Positions 62,934 through 64,000 of a DNA stretch of 64,000 nucleotides are shown here, in pieces (positions within the stretch are counted from its first letter, which is position 1; every line of letters begins with the position of its first letter). A program made the position numbers and the translations under genes. This stretch comes from Ornithodoros turicata (Eukaryota; Arthropoda; Arachnida; Ixodida; Argasidae): the NCBI RefSeq assembly GCF_037126465.1, contig NW_026999446.1, positions 186,001 through 250,000 of the forward strand. Reading direction: 5' to 3'. The notes under the pieces were generated by a model, which searched no databases, had not been told where the DNA came from, and saw only the letters and a program-made list of their open reading frames with translations.

Positions 62934-63679
62934 TGCTGCTGTGATTGAAGATATAATGGCCAGCTTGCCCTCCACATCACAGGATGACAGGAGCGACGCC
63001 CTGGTCCAGGATGTCGTTCCATTCGACGTGTTGGATCAGGGTGGCCAAGTCGTCGTGTCCTGCGAGGTGCAGGGTGCAGGAATCTCCCCCTCTCCGGAGT
63101 TCACTGGCAGTGAGGAGGGCGACCAGCAACAGCCGGAACAGCGGCGGAGACGGCCAGTGGCGTATCTAGAGCTACCTGCGCCCATGGCAACATGGTTAAC
63201 ATGGTCCTTGGGGATGCGTTTTCGTGTGGTCCGCACTAGGTTTCACACTATAACCTCTCTAATGGCGGGTGCTTTAGATCATTTATGAATGTGCCAGGTT
63301 GAGTGCACGACCTGGCACATTCACACCCGACTACATAATGGCGCCCCTGTTCACCTGGCGCCCATGGCAACTGTCCACACCTGCCACACCCTAGATACGC
63401 CACTGGAGACGGCAAAGGCGGGCAACAAGGGGTGGCACTGCAGAAAGTGTAACAGAAACTTATGCTGGGCTCCCGCAAGCGGACACGGAGACCGCGAGGT
63501 GTGAACAGCAACTACTTGAAATCAAGCGAAAGATTGCTTTAAAGGAACTAGAGTTCCAGGAATGTCGATTTCAAAATGAAATTGTACGAAAAAGGGTCCT
63601 CTCCATGGAAGAGGAAATACAGAGGCTGCGACTAACAAAGTTGCGCCTTGAGATTGAAAAACTCGAGACGCAACTTTAA
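62934..63679 (+). pseudogene. Last exon of an unidentified plus-strand gene, interrupted by a MITE
   Basis: A T-rich tract ending TTTCTGCAG (62925-62933) opens a frame starting AAVIEDIMASLPSTSQ. It passes an acidic region and a Q/R-rich stretch (QQQPEQRRRR) at 63120-63155. A 251-bp MITE then breaks it, and the frame stops at 63286-63288. Beyond the MITE the same reading resumes (63406-63679), with a charged heptad-like tail (EEEIQRLRLTKLRLEIEKLE) ending in TAA at 63677-63679. Layout (basic linker, C-terminal coiled coil) recalls Myb/SANT-like proteins linked to Harbinger elements, but the DNA-binding domain would be in upstream exons not seen. Function unknown. Confidence 0.5.
63155..63405. 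mobile_element. hAT-type MITE, 251 bp, TSD gagacggc
   Basis: Ends CAGTGGCGTATCTAGA and CTAGATACGCCACTG, flanked by an exact 8-bp duplication GAGACGGC (63147-63154 and 63406-63413). An internal palindrome AATGTGCCAGG...CCTGGCACATT is present. Confidence 0.85.
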
Positions 63680-64000
63680 TTAATTGTGTGCCTCCTCTGT
63701 ATCTCCTTTTCTCTGTTTTTAACTTTCTTTTCTTTTTACACTTGTATATATTGTATGTATATCACAACATTTATTGAGGGTGCCTACGAAACTGCAGTCT
63801 TTCAGTCCCCTGACTTTTCCATGTTTTCACTTACTATTTCAAGCAAAGTCCCTGACCAAAAGGGAACTTGCTGCTTGCCGTAACGTTTTCATGCAGATAC
63901 TTCATAAAACATAATTGACTGAGTAACATTGAGGATGCCCTACTTTTCTACCTCTGAGGTTGTCGTATTGTCGATGTGCCACTCGGGTTACACTGTGGCG
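63680..64000. other. Downstream flank, nothing recognised
   Basis: AT-rich region after the stop at 63679; it would be the 3' UTR of that gene if it is expressed. No clear AATAAA signal was seen. Confidence 0.4.

Overview
The window looks like nuclear DNA of a tick, most likely a hard tick. Genes are split into short exons in a sea of repeats. There are several pieces of a tRNA-headed SINE resembling the tick Ruka family, and a second repeat with a (GTT)n tail of the sort seen at the ends of many tick cDNAs. The one clear host gene encodes a secreted multi-Kunitz protein, a class greatly expanded in ticks. The organism call rests on remembered family knowledge, not on a search.

The main gene runs on the minus strand from a start codon at 48754 to beyond base 1. 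A TATA box lies about 50 bp upstream of the ATG. A signal-peptide exon (48721-48754) and a linker exon (48572-48652) are followed by eleven exons, each encoding exactly one Kunitz domain: K1 45904-46077, K2 38747-38920, K3 31192-31368, K4 28594-28767, K5 27162-27332, K6 23153-23323, K7 19330-19500, K8 14314-14484, K9 10318-10488, K10 6489-6659, K11 1735-1905. All thirteen exons fit in phase 1 and give about 670 codons so far. The residue that normally sets specificity (P1) reads K, A, P, L, L, K, K, N, K, N, K. The 3' end of the gene is outside the window.

From 1 to about 28020 the exons K5-K11 sit in tandem units of about 4 kb (exon plus long intron). These are arranged as a higher-order repeat of three units (12.6-12.8 kb) present twice. 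Six of the introns carry the decayed C-terminal half of another Kunitz exon. Individual units have their own transposon insertions (a TTAA-targeting MITE in one, a hAT element in another, a SINE in a third), with the empty site visible in sister units. An older, decayed unit surrounds K4 (28430-30620).

The K1-K4 introns hold a hAT element nested inside another hAT element (39757-42091, both with 8-bp target duplications), two large fold-back elements, a second copy of the TTAA MITE and a tRNA-like sequence. Upstream of the gene (48.8-64 kb) I recognise mostly mobile-element debris: SINEs, a mariner fragment, the 3' part of a Ty3/Gypsy element, a 5'-truncated LINE and palindromes. At 62934-63679 there is the last exon of a plus-strand gene interrupted by a 251-bp hAT-type MITE.
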